The translations under genes and the position numbers were made by a program. DNA of 22,940 bases from positions 1 to 22,940 of the forward strand of contig DASWMP010000310.1 of the NCBI GenBank assembly GCA_036399695.1. The letters run 5' to 3'. How positions within the stretch are numbered: the stretch's first letter is position 1; each line of letters opens with the position of its first letter. Positions 7,613-15,283 of this stretch are shown in pieces. The stretch comes from DASVEE01 sp036399695. GTDB lineage: Bacteria; Acidobacteriota; Thermoanaerobaculia; Gp7-AA8. A model generated the notes under the pieces. It was not told the DNA's origin. It worked only from the letters and a program-made list of their open reading frames with translations, and ran no database searches.

Positions 7613-8050
7613 TTACCGTCCGCGTCCGAGTTCCACCATCAGACAGCGGTCCTGGATCACCTTGATGCCCGCCTCGGCGAACCGCTGCGCGGCTTTGTCG
7701 TTCCTGATGCCGAGTTGGAACCAGACGCTTTTCGGCTTTGCCGCCAGGATGTCCTCCACGTGCTGGTCGATGTCGTTCGGGCGGCGGAACACATTGATCA
7801 TGTCGATGGGCCGGCCGATGGCCGTCAGGGTGCGGAAGACCGGCTTGCCGAGGATTTCGGTAGCGTCGGGAAAGTAGACCGGGACGGGGATGATCTCGAA
7901 GCCGGCCGACTGCATGTGGGCGGCGACGTAGTGCGACGGCTGGTCGCCGTGCGATTCGGGCTTGATCCCCAGCACGGCGATGGTGCGCGTCTCACGCAGC
8001 ACCTCCTGGATGCCGTGGGAATCGGTGATGAGGTTTTGTTTCCAGTCCAT
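7613..8050 (-). CDS. CoA-binding domain protein (CoA_binding_2, YccU-like)
   Basis: The 145-residue protein is almost entirely one Rossmann-like CoA-binding domain. TIAVLGIKPE near residue 23 is the glycine-rich turn. IIPVPVYFPDATEILGKPVF and IDMINVFRRP follow, then SVWFQLGIRND and GIKVIQDRCLMVEL, the usual conserved blocks of the family. Small stand-alone members of this family are common and their biological role is mostly unknown. The start at 8050 places the domain correctly (MDWKQNLITD). The frame stays open upstream to 8587 only because the neighbouring repeat arrays lack stops. It is probably transcribed with the downstream hydrolase. Confidence 0.86.
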   Translation of the reverse strand: MDWKQNLITDSHGIQEVLRETRTIAVLGIKPESHGDQPSHYVAAHMQSAGFEIIPVPVYFPDATEILGKPVFRTLTAIGRPIDMINVFRRPNDIDQHVEDILAAKPKSVWFQLGIRNDKAAQRFAEAGIKVIQDRCLMVELGRGR

Positions 8051-8070
8051 TTGGCGCTCCCTGCGGTCGC

Positions 8071-8244
8071 GGTTTTTGGTTTTTGGTTTCTGGTGTGAGG
8101 CGTTGTCCGTTGTCCGTTGCCCGTTGCCCGTTGCCCGTTGCCCGTGCTGCGCTCGGCGGGCTTTTGCGGGCAACGGGCAACGGGCAACAGACAACGCTCC
8201 CTCGCTTATCTCACCAAAAACCAAAAACCGACAACCAAAAACCG
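8071..8244. repeat. Nested inverted heptamer arrays (GTTTTTG outside, GTTGCCC inside)
   Basis: The outer arms are GGTTTTTGGTTTTTGG and related units at 8071-8100 and their inverse CCAAAAACCAAAAACC at 8212-8244. The inner arms are about six heptamers of the GTTGTCC/GTTGCCC type at 8101-8144, against about four inverted units (GGGCAAC) at 8167-8196. The loop is 8145-8166 and starts TGCTGCGCT. The unequal unit counts suggest gain or loss of units by slippage. The element fills most of the 295-nt gap between the divergent CoA-binding and subtilase genes, so it is not simply a terminator. Confidence 0.92.
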
Positions 8245-8345
8245 CTCCATCCCCTCCGCAAAACCGCTCCACCCCGCCGTTCCACGGAATAACCTTTCTC
8301 CCCCCTCCCTTACCCCGGGCAAATCCGGAGACAATAGAGCCCTGA

Positions 8346-10004
8346 ATGCGCCGCCAATTTTCGATCGCGCTTTTCTCTCTTCTTACCGCCGCCTCACTGC
8401 TGGCTGCTGACACGCAGCCGTCCGTTGCCGGTACGCAGCGGTACCTCGTCGCGACGCGGCAGGTGGTCACGGGTGAATCCGTGACGCTGCGCAATCGCGA
8501 CGCCGAGCCGGTCGTGATCACGCGGAACGTCCGCACGTTTCGCGAGCTCGGCGGTTTCGTAGCCGACCTGACGGCAGCCGAAGTCACGGCTCTCCGCCTG
8601 TCGGCCGACGTCCGCTACGTCGAGCCGGTCATCGAGCGTTATGCCTACCAGGTCACGACCCGGCGCATCGGCGGTCAGGCCGTGCCGTACGGCATCGACT
8701 CGGTCCGGGCCCGGGATGCCTGGGTCGGGACGAAGGGCGAGAACGTCAACGTGGTCGTCGTCGATACCGGCGTCGATTTCCAGCACGGCGATCTCGGCAG
8801 CGTCTACGCCGGCGGGACGAACGTCATCGACCCGAAGGCCCTGCCGATGGACGACAACGGCCACGGCACGCACGTGGCCGGGACGATCGCCGCGGCCGAC
8901 AACAGCTTCGGCGTGGTCGGCATCGCCCCGAAGGTGCGGCTCTGGGCCGTGAAGGTCCTGGACGCGAACGGTCAGGGCAGCTCGGCCTCCGTGGTCGCCG
9001 GGGTCGATTGGGCCATCGCCAGGAAGCGCGAGCTCGGTGGCCGCTGGATCCTGAACTTCTCCCTCGGCTCGCCCCGCTCCAGCACCTTCGAGCGTGAAGC
9101 GTTCCAGCGCCTGGCCGACGCCGGCATCCTCGCCGTCGCCGCCACAGGCAACGACTCGAGCAACCTCGCCGCCGCGCCGGTCGGCTTCCCTGCCGGCTAC
9201 CCGACGGTCTTCGCCGTCGGCGCGATCGACTCGGCGAACAAGGTCGCCTCCTTCTCCAACCAGGGGCCGGAAATCGACGTCGTCGCACCCGGCGTGACCG
9301 TCCTCTCGACGATCCCGCGCGGCACCGGCTCGATCGCCTACGTCTCGGTCAACCCGTCGCTCACCTACATCGGGCAGCCGCTCGACGGGGCGAAGCTCGG
9401 CTCGATCAGCGGTGAGCTGGTCTTCTGCGGCGTCGGCCTTCCGGAGGAGTTCCCGGCCCGCGTCAACGGCAGGATCGCGCTCATCCAGCGCGGCGGCGAC
9501 ATCACCTTCGCCCTCAAGACCCGCCGCGCCCTTCAGGCCGGCGCGATCGGCGTGGCCATCTTCAACCACGACAACAGCACCATGAACTGGACGCTGGTGA
9601 ACAGCGGCGATCCGGCGGACGTCGACTTTCCCTGGCCGCTGGTCGTCGCCCTCAGGAAAGAGGATGGCGAAGCCCTCAAGAGCCAGCGCGGCGTGGTCGA
9701 GCTCGGCCATGCGGTGGACGACTACGGCACCCTGAGCGGGACGTCGATGGCCACCCCGCACGTGGCCGGCGTGGCCGCGCTGGTCTGGTCGGCCGCTCCG
9801 TCGGCTACAGCCCAGCAGGTCCGCGACGCCATCGCCACCACGGCCCGGGATCTCGGCGCCCTCGGCTTCGACGTGACGTACGGCAACGGAGTGGTGGACG
9901 CGCTGGAAGCAGCGCGCACGCTGGCGCCGTCGCTCTTCGGGTCCGGCGCCACGCCGCAGCCGCCGCCCGGACGCGGCCGCGGACGCGCGGTCGGCCGGCC
10001 CTGA
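8346..10004 (+). CDS. Secreted subtilisin-like serine protease (S8) with inserted PA domain
   Basis: The 552-residue precursor has an N-terminal signal peptide (MRRQFSIALFSLLTAASLLA). An inhibitor-type propeptide of about 75 residues follows (RTFRELGGFVADLTAAEV, ADVRYVEPV). The S8 catalytic domain carries D140 (VVDTGVDF), H173 (GHGTHVAGT), oxyanion N269 and S467 (SGTSMATPHVAG), all present. A protease-associated domain (about 345-455) is inserted between N269 and S467, as in many exported subtilases. After the catalytic domain there is only a short proline/arginine-rich tail (PPPGRGRGRAVGRP). It should act on proteins outside the cytoplasm. GGAG at 8327-8330 is a rather distant ribosome binding site. 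It is paralogous to the protease at 12103. Confidence 0.93.
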   Translation: MRRQFSIALFSLLTAASLLAADTQPSVAGTQRYLVATRQVVTGESVTLRNRDAEPVVITRNVRTFRELGGFVADLTAAEVTALRLSADVRYVEPVIERYAYQVTTRRIGGQAVPYGIDSVRARDAWVGTKGENVNVVVVDTGVDFQHGDLGSVYAGGTNVIDPKALPMDDNGHGTHVAGTIAAADNSFGVVGIAPKVRLWAVKVLDANGQGSSASVVAGVDWAIARKRELGGRWILNFSLGSPRSSTFEREAFQRLADAGILAVAATGNDSSNLAAAPVGFPAGYPTVFAVGAIDSANKVASFSNQGPEIDVVAPGVTVLSTIPRGTGSIAYVSVNPSLTYIGQPLDGAKLGSISGELVFCGVGLPEEFPARVNGRIALIQRGGDITFALKTRRALQAGAIGVAIFNHDNSTMNWTLVNSGDPADVDFPWPLVVALRKEDGEALKSQRGVVELGHAVDDYGTLSGTSMATPHVAGVAALVWSAAPSATAQQVRDAIATTARDLGALGFDVTYGNGVVDALEAARTLAPSLFGSGATPQPPPGRGRGRAVGRP

Positions 10005-10010
10005 TCGAGT

Positions 10011-10083
10011 TTGGCGGTGGGGCGGTGGCAGTAGCGGACGTCCTCCCCCCTCCGCCCAACCGCCCCGCGTGCCCCCCACCAAC
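10011..10083. repeat. Imperfect inverted G-rich array downstream of subtilase
   Basis: The left arm TTGGCGGTGGGGCGGTGGC (10011-10029) is matched imperfectly by an inverted right arm at about 10052-10083 (CCGCCCAACCGCCCC and CCCCCCACCAA). It resembles the heptamer-array elements in layout but is more degenerate. It could also serve as a terminator for the subtilase. In the rest of this gap, TTGTCA (10093-10098) and TAAAAT (10121-10126) are possible promoter hexamers for the next gene, although their 22-nt spacing is too wide for a normal sigma-70 promoter. Confidence 0.6.
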
Positions 10084-10156
10084 TTTCGCCATTTGTCACA
10101 CACTCGCGCTGCGCCCAGCGTAAAATAACTCGCCGTTTCGTCCTCGGAGGTCCTGC

Positions 10157-10495
10157 ATGTTGCGTCGTAAGGTTCTGTTGTCGTTCATCTGCGCGCTCTT
10201 TGCGGCGCAGCTTGCCAGTGCTGGTGAGTCGCAGCTCGCGCCCGCGCTCGAGCTGGCACGCGCGCTTGCGCCGGTGATGCCGCTCGCATCGACGATGCTG
10301 CTGTCGAAGGTCGAGCAGAGCATCCCCACGCCGATCCCGTCGTTCGAAGGCGGCACGATGGAAGTCATGGTCGCCAAGCGTCTGCCCAACGGCAAGACCG
10401 TCACGGCGTGCGTGGAGAACGAGAAGGAAATGAAGCGCGTGCTCGCCGCCAGGCCGGAGACGATCGCCAAGTCGAAGACGGCGGAGACGGAGTAA
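10157..10495 (+). CDS. Small secreted protein of unknown function
   Basis: This 112-residue protein has a clear signal peptide (MLRRKVLLSFICALFAAQLA, cleavage predicted after ASA at 20-22). The mature part has a helical Ala/Leu-rich stretch (ELARALAPVMPLASTMLL) and then a Lys-rich segment with MEVMVAKRLPNGKTVTACVE, and a single Cys at about 86. GGAGG at 10146-10150 is a good ribosome binding site. Its stop codon overlaps the start of the zincin gene (TAATG, 10493-10497), so the two are translationally coupled. I recognise no family. An inhibitor, chaperone or partner of the coupled protease is conceivable from context only. Confidence 0.75.
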   Translation: MLRRKVLLSFICALFAAQLASAGESQLAPALELARALAPVMPLASTMLLSKVEQSIPTPIPSFEGGTMEVMVAKRLPNGKTVTACVENEKEMKRVLAARPETIAKSKTAETE

Positions 10496-11925
10496 TGTTG
10501 CGCCGCCTCCTTCCGGTCCTCCTCCTGCTCCTGACGGCCTCGAACCTCTTTGCGGCGAAGATCACGATCGTGAATCTCGACGGCCCGAACGTCGGCTTCA
10601 ACGACCCGGCCCCCGCCTCTCCCGTCGGCGGCAACCCGGCGACGACGGTGGGCGGCCAGCGGCTGTACGTCATCCAGCGCGCGGCCGACATCTGGGGCTC
10701 GCGCCTCTACAGCGAGGTCGAGATCCGCATCTCCAGCCGCTTCGCCGGCATCGCCGGCGAGTGCAGCGAGACGAGCGCGGTCCTGGCGTTCGCCGGCTCG
10801 CAGTCTTACATCGCCAACTTCGCGGGCGCGCCACAGGCGAACGTCCGCTATCCGATCGCCCTGGCGAACAAGTTCGCCGGCACGGATCTCCGCCCGAACG
10901 ACGTCGACATCACGTCGCAGTTCAATGCAGACGTCGACAACGCCACCTGCCTCGGTGAGTCGAACTGGTATTACGGGCTGGATGGCAATGAAGACGGCAA
11001 CCAGGATCTCCTCGCCACCGCCCTGCACGAGTTCGCGCACGGCCTCGGCATGGCCGGCTCGGCCGACCTCCTGACCGGCGCCCTCCCGTCCAACCAGCCG
11101 TCCGTCTACACGATCAACGTGTACGACAACGAGATGGGGCTGTTCTGGAACCAGATGTCGAACCAGCAGCGCGTGCAGTCGGCCGTGAACACGGGCCAGG
11201 TGGTCTGGGCCGGCCAGTTCACCCGTGCCGGCGCGAAGAACTTCCTGCAGCCGCTGCCGCTCCTCACGACCACCGGCACCATCGCGCGCGACTTCGACAT
11301 CGGTACCGCTTCGTTCGGCGCCAACGTGCAGACGACCAGCGTCAGCGGCCGCATCATCGCCGCCGTGGACGAGGCGAATGAGGCCGGTCCCACGACGACC
11401 GACGGCTGCTCTCCGTATCAGAACGCCGCCGAAGTCAACGGCAAGTGGGCGCTCGTGGATCGCGGAACATGCCAGTTCATCGAAAAAGCTTTCATCGCGC
11501 AGCAGGCCGGCGCGATCGGGATGATCCTCGCGGACAATCGCCGCGAGACCTGCTACCCGCCCGGGATGGGCATTGCGGATCCGCCGATCGACCCGGCGCT
11601 GATCACGATTCCGGTCATCAGCGTGAGCCAGGACGACGGCGCGGCGCTGCGTGCGAACACGGCCGACACCCTGGGCATCCTGCACGTCGATCCGACGCGC
11701 CTGGCCGGGGCGGACGCCGAAGGGCGCCCGCGGCTCTACGCGCCGTGCACGCTGGAAAGCGGCTCGTCGATCCATCACTGGGACATCACGGCCTCGCCGA
11801 ACCTCCTGATGGAGCCGTCGATCAATCCGGACCTCGATCACAACCTCGACATCAGCACGCAGCAGCTCCACGACATCGGCTGGGGCATTCAGCCTTCGAC
11901 CGGCCGCCGGGTGACGAGAAGATAG
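10495..11925 (+). CDS. Secreted zinc metalloprotease with PA domain inserted in the catalytic region
   Basis: From ATG 10495 this is a 476-residue exported protein with a signal peptide (MLRRLLPVLLLLLTASNLFA). The zincin motif HEFAHGLGMAG spans 178-188; two His ligands and the catalytic Glu are present, but the usual third metzincin ligand is not at its normal position. A PA domain (about 280-395, with NGKWALVDRGTCQFIEKA) follows. Then come SIHHWD (about 425-430) and LLMEP (437-441), which look like a delayed third ligand and a Met-turn, as in leishmanolysin-like enzymes. That assignment is inference. It is translationally coupled to the small secreted gene upstream. Its tail STGRRVTRR is basic like those of the other exported proteases here. 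The stop codon touches the next repeat element. Confidence 0.87.
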   Translation: MLRRLLPVLLLLLTASNLFAAKITIVNLDGPNVGFNDPAPASPVGGNPATTVGGQRLYVIQRAADIWGSRLYSEVEIRISSRFAGIAGECSETSAVLAFAGSQSYIANFAGAPQANVRYPIALANKFAGTDLRPNDVDITSQFNADVDNATCLGESNWYYGLDGNEDGNQDLLATALHEFAHGLGMAGSADLLTGALPSNQPSVYTINVYDNEMGLFWNQMSNQQRVQSAVNTGQVVWAGQFTRAGAKNFLQPLPLLTTTGTIARDFDIGTASFGANVQTTSVSGRIIAAVDEANEAGPTTTDGCSPYQNAAEVNGKWALVDRGTCQFIEKAFIAQQAGAIGMILADNRRETCYPPGMGIADPPIDPALITIPVISVSQDDGAALRANTADTLGILHVDPTRLAGADAEGRPRLYAPCTLESGSSIHHWDITASPNLLMEPSINPDLDHNLDISTQQLHDIGWGIQPSTGRRVTRR

Positions 11926-12076
11926 TTGGCGGTTGGCAGTTGGCGGTTGGCCGTGAAAGCCGCCGGCGCCAACTGTCACCGCCATCACACGCAACGACAG
12001 CAATCCCGAAGTAAAAGCAGCACGGCACGCAGCCACCCGGTTCCACTGCCAACCGCCAACTGCCCACTGCCAACTG
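11925..12076. repeat. Inverted heptamer element (GTTGGCG/GTTGGCA units)
   Basis: The left arm GTTGGCGGTTGGCAGTTGGC continues to 11951, beginning at the last base of the zincin stop codon. The right arm (12045-12076) is inverted (ACTGCC, AACCGCC, AACTGCC units). The 93-nt centre shows no gene. The 19-mer at 12037-12055 is identical to 1890-1908 inside the oxidoreductase gene. The stop-free arms let the next reading frame appear to start at 11926, which is an artefact. Confidence 0.88.
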
Positions 12077-12102
12077 TTTCAAGGAAGGACAAGCAACGCG
12101 GT

Positions 12103-13785
12103 ATGAAACGAGCTCTCTATATCCTCCTCGCGCTCACCGTCACTCTCACGGCCACGGCCGCTGAGAGGCAGCGCTACATCATCGGCACGAAAGCGCCGTC
12201 ACGCATCGCCACGCAGGCGATGGGCGGCGGGTGGGCCGAGCGTCTGGCGGGACGTCAGATCCGCACGTTCAATTCGATCCGGGCCATCGCCGTCGACCTG
12301 ACGGAGCAGGAGGTCGCGGAGCTCCGCGGCTCCGGCGACGTCCGCTACATCACCCCGGTCACCCGGATCTGGCTGAATGACCTGGGCGGCATCGACCTGA
12401 CCCCGTCGGCGAACGCCTCGCCGTACGAGTCGACGCAGTCGATCCCCTGGGGCATCGAAGCGATTCATGCCCGCGACGTCTGGAAGGTCTCGAAGGGCGA
12501 CAGCACGATCAACGTGGCCGTCGTCGATACCGGGATCGACGCGCAGCACCCGGACATCAAGCACGCCATCGTCGGCGGCTACAACGCTTTCAAGAACGTC
12601 GAGGAGATTCCGTTCGACGATCACCGCCACGGTACCCACGTGGCCGGCACGATCGCCGCGGCGGACAACAACATCGGCGTGGTCGGCGTAGCGCCGAACG
12701 TGCGCATCTGGGCCATCAAGGTGCTGGACAGCCACGGCAACGGCAGCAACGAAGGCCTCGTGGCCGGCGTCGACTGGGTCGTGAAGAAGAAGGCCGAAGT
12801 CGGTGGCCACTGGATCATGAACCTCTCGCTCGGCGGCAAGGGCGACGACGCGCAGGACGAAGCGTTCGGCCGCGCGATCACGAGCGGCATGCTGGTGTTC
12901 GCGGCCGCCGGCAATCAGGGCCTCCCCGGCCTCGATTACCCGGCGTCGTTTGCGGGCGTCTTCGCCGTCGGCGCGCTCGATGAAGCGGGCGACAAGATCT
13001 GGTTCTCGAACTTCGGCGCGGGCCTCACCTTCATGGCGCCAGGCGTCAACGTCATCTCCTCGGTTCCGCGTGGCCTGGCCGTCGTCGGCGACGTGGTGAT
13101 CCCGGGCGATACGCGCCTGAACGGCGTCGCGCTCCGCGGCTCGCCGAAGGCCGACATCTCGGGCGAGTTCGTCGACGCGGGCCTCGGCCGCGTGCAGGAC
13201 TTCCCACCGGGCGGCATAGCCGGCAAGGTCGCGATCGTGAAGCGCGGCAACGACGGCAGCGGCATGATGTACTTCCGCGAGAAGGTGCGGAACGCCAAGC
13301 TCGCCGGCGCGAAAGCGGTCGTCGTGGTGAACGACGACGACGTGAACAAGAACGACCTCGAGACCTGGACGCTCATCCTCGAGACGTGCGACCCTAAGGG
13401 CTGCACGGTCGAGCCGGAGTGGAAGGATTACGAGTACCCGCTGACGATCGGCATCACCCAGGCCAACGGCGCGAAGCTGCTCGCGCAACTCGGCAAGGGG
13501 CAGGTCGCCGTCAGCCACCGCAACGAAGACTACGCGCCGCTCTCCGGCACGTCGATGTCGACCCCGCACGCCGCCGGCACCGCCGCGCTGGCATGGGCCG
13601 TCGCCCCGAACGCCACCGCCGAGCAGATGCGCAACGCACTGATCCTCACCTCGCGCGATCAGGGCGAGCCCGGATGGGACTGGGAAACCGGCTACGGCAC
13701 CATCAACGCCTTCGCCGTCGCCAAGTACCTCAACCCCGCCGCCTTCGGCCTGAGCACGCCCCGCCGCCGCGGCGCACAGCACTAA
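12103..13785 (+). CDS. Secreted subtilisin-like serine protease (S8) with inserted PA domain, second copy
   Basis: From ATG 12103 the precursor has 560 residues, with a signal peptide (MKRALYILLALTVTLTATAA) and a short inhibitor-like propeptide. S8 residues D142 (VVDTGID), H176 (HGTHVAGT), N271 (AAGNQ) and S484 (SGTSMSTPHAAG) are intact. A PA domain (about 350-465) lies between Asn and Ser and contains a CDPKGC pair that may form a disulfide. The purine-rich stretch AAGGAAGGA at 12080-12088 is a likely but distant ribosome binding site. The architecture and many blocks (AGTIAAADN, VDWVV) match the protease at 8346, so the two arose by duplication. The short tail TPRRRGAQH is basic. A strong hairpin follows immediately. 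Confidence 0.93.
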   Translation: MKRALYILLALTVTLTATAAERQRYIIGTKAPSRIATQAMGGGWAERLAGRQIRTFNSIRAIAVDLTEQEVAELRGSGDVRYITPVTRIWLNDLGGIDLTPSANASPYESTQSIPWGIEAIHARDVWKVSKGDSTINVAVVDTGIDAQHPDIKHAIVGGYNAFKNVEEIPFDDHRHGTHVAGTIAAADNNIGVVGVAPNVRIWAIKVLDSHGNGSNEGLVAGVDWVVKKKAEVGGHWIMNLSLGGKGDDAQDEAFGRAITSGMLVFAAAGNQGLPGLDYPASFAGVFAVGALDEAGDKIWFSNFGAGLTFMAPGVNVISSVPRGLAVVGDVVIPGDTRLNGVALRGSPKADISGEFVDAGLGRVQDFPPGGIAGKVAIVKRGNDGSGMMYFREKVRNAKLAGAKAVVVVNDDDVNKNDLETWTLILETCDPKGCTVEPEWKDYEYPLTIGITQANGAKLLAQLGKGQVAVSHRNEDYAPLSGTSMSTPHAAGTAALAWAVAPNATAEQMRNALILTSRDQGEPGWDWETGYGTINAFAVAKYLNPAAFGLSTPRRRGAQH

Positions 13786-13790
13786 TTAGA

Positions 13791-13821
13791 GGCCGGTGGT
13801 CGGTAGTACCGACCACCGGCC
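13791..13821 (+). terminator. Near-perfect 15-bp hairpin after the second subtilase
   Basis: GGCCGGTGGTCGGTA (13791-13805) and TACCGACCACCGGCC (13807-13821) are exact reverse complements around one base, 5 nt after the stop codon. There is no T-tract, so factor-assisted termination or 3'-end protection is as likely as intrinsic termination. Confidence 0.6.
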
Positions 13822-13853
13822 GTTAGACGCCAGAGACGCGCCGCAAACTGCGC

Positions 13854-14013
13854 GTTGTCCGTGAACCTGTGTTGTTGGTTTTTGGTTGTTGGTTTTTGGT
13901 GGAAGCGCCCTGGTCGGTGCTGCGCTACCCGAGTTGCCGTCGGATGCGGAGCAACCAAAAACCAAAAACCAAAAACACAGGCCACGGACAACTGACAACG
14001 GACAACGGACCAC
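13854..14013. repeat. Nested inverted arrays (GTTGTCC outside, GTTTTTG inside), long hairpin
   Basis: The outer arms are GTTGTCCGTG (13854-13863) and CACGGACAAC (13983-13992); the latter continues as tandem GGACAAC-type heptamers to 14013. The inner arms are CCTGTGTT plus TTTTTGG units (13866-13899) against CAACC and AAAAACC units ending AACACAGG (13952-13981). The stem exceeds 35 bp. The loop 13900-13951 contains GTGCTGCGCT, which also occurs in the loop of the element at 8071-8244. The nesting order of the two unit types is the reverse of that element. The remaining bases to 14105 hold TACAAT (14044-14049), a possible -10 box for ald, with no good -35. Confidence 0.92.
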
Positions 14014-14105
14014 GCTCTCCACCGGCCACGCCCACGGTCATCGTACAATCCCCCCTTCGAAGCGCGCCCCCCGCGCGCACCCCACTTTCGAAACGGAGTA
14101 CCCAC

Positions 14106-15221
14106 ATGCGGATCGGTGTACCGACCGAAATCAAGAACAACGAATATCGCGTAGGCATGACGCCGTCCGGCGTTCACGACCTGACGGCCAACGGCCATTC
14201 CGTCGCCATCCAGAAGGGCGCCGGTCATGGAAGCGGGTTCACCGACGACGAGTACACCGCCGCCGGCGCTCAGATCCTCGCCGATGCGGATGCCGTCTAT
14301 GACTTCGCCGAGATGATCGTGAAGGTGAAGGAGCCGGTCGAAGCCGATCTCGCGCGTCTCAAGGACGGGCAGTTGCTCTTCACCTATCTCCACCTCGCGC
14401 CGGTTCCGGATCTCACCGCGGCACTGATGAAGAAGAAGATCACGGGCGTCGCGTACGAGACGATCACGGACGAGCGCCGCCGCACGCTGCCCCTCCTTAC
14501 GCCGATGTCGGAAGTGGCGGGCCGCATGTCGGTGCACGTCGGCGCCTATTACCTGCACAAGCCGAACAACGGCCGCGGCGTGCTCCTCGGCGGCGTGCCG
14601 GGCGTGCTGCCGGCGGACGTCGTCATCATCGGCGGCGGTGTGGTCGGCACGAACGCGGCGAAGATGGCCGTCGGCCTCGGCGCGCGCGTCACGATCCTCG
14701 ACACGAACCTCGAGCGTCTCCGCCAGCTCGACGACATCTTCCGCGGCACCATCCAGACGCTCGCCTCCAACAAGGCCCACCTCAGCGAAGCCGTGCGCCA
14801 CGCCGATCTCCTGATCGGCGGCGTCCTCATCCCCGGCGCGGCCGCACCGAAGCTCGTCACCCGCCAGATGATCGGCGAGATGAAGAAGGGCTCGGTCATC
14901 GTCGACGTGGCCATCGACCAGGGCGGCTGCGTCGAAACGGCCCATCCGACCACGCACTCCGACCCGGTCTACGAAGTCGATGGCGTCGTGCACTACTGCG
15001 TCGCCAACATGCCCGGCGCCGTGCCCCGCACCTCGACCATCGCCCTCACGAACGCCACGCTCCCGTACACGCGCCTCCTGGCGAACAGCGGCTTCGACAA
15101 AGCCGTCCGCGAGCACCCTGGCCTGGCCGAGGGGGTGAACGTCTACAAGGGCGAGATCACGTACGAAGCCGTGGCCACCTCCCAGGACCGCAAGTACACG
15201 GCTCTCGACAGCCTGCTGTAA
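14106..15221 (+). CDS. ald: Alanine dehydrogenase
   Basis: The 371-residue length is typical of Ald, the NAD-dependent enzyme that interconverts L-alanine with pyruvate and ammonia. The catalytic and substrate residues are present: R15 (NNEYRVGMTP), K75 (IVKVKEP), H96 (TYLHLAP) and the Asp of VDVAIDQGG (about 271). The NAD-binding glycine motif is IIGGGVVGTNAA near residues 174-185, followed by acidic D199 at the end of the next strand. The start at ATG 14106 is supported by GGAG at 14095-14098 and by the family N-terminus MRIGVPTEIK. The open frame upstream to 13869 runs through repeat arrays and is not coding. A perfect hairpin follows, so it is probably monocistronic. It may support growth on amino acids. 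Confidence 0.97.
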   Translation: MRIGVPTEIKNNEYRVGMTPSGVHDLTANGHSVAIQKGAGHGSGFTDDEYTAAGAQILADADAVYDFAEMIVKVKEPVEADLARLKDGQLLFTYLHLAPVPDLTAALMKKKITGVAYETITDERRRTLPLLTPMSEVAGRMSVHVGAYYLHKPNNGRGVLLGGVPGVLPADVVIIGGGVVGTNAAKMAVGLGARVTILDTNLERLRQLDDIFRGTIQTLASNKAHLSEAVRHADLLIGGVLIPGAAAPKLVTRQMIGEMKKGSVIVDVAIDQGGCVETAHPTTHSDPVYEVDGVVHYCVANMPGAVPRTSTIALTNATLPYTRLLANSGFDKAVREHPGLAEGVNVYKGEITYEAVATSQDRKYTALDSLL

Positions 15222-15230
15222 GACCTGAAG

Positions 15231-15266
15231 CCCGGAGAGCGGTGGCGTTCGCCACCGCTCTCCGGG
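15231..15266. terminator. Perfect 16-bp hairpin between ald and corA
   Basis: CCCGGAGAGCGGTGGC (15231-15246) pairs exactly with GCCACCGCTCTCCGGG (15251-15266) around a GTTC loop, 9 nt after the ald stop codon. It has no T-tract. It ends only 17 nt before the next start codon, so it may also affect translation of corA. The segment GAGCGGTGGC resembles the dispersed repeat at 359 and 18814. Confidence 0.65.
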
Positions 15267-15283
15267 ATAAGCTTGCGCCGCCA

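Noticed and set aside
5816..8098. 760-codon open frame on the plus strand across the hydrolase and CoA-binding genes
   Set aside because: It is antisense to two genes with intact catalytic and binding motifs and has no domain of its own.
8051..8587. Upstream extension of the CoA-binding gene
   Set aside because: The extra residues come from stop-free repeat arrays and run antisense into the subtilase gene; the family N-terminus begins at 8050.
11926..12102. Upstream extension of the second subtilase
   Set aside because: The 59 extra residues translate the heptamer element and would bury the signal peptide, which starts at 12103.
13869..14105. Upstream extension of alanine dehydrogenase
   Set aside because: It translates repeat arrays; the standard Ald N-terminus and a ribosome binding site are at 14106.
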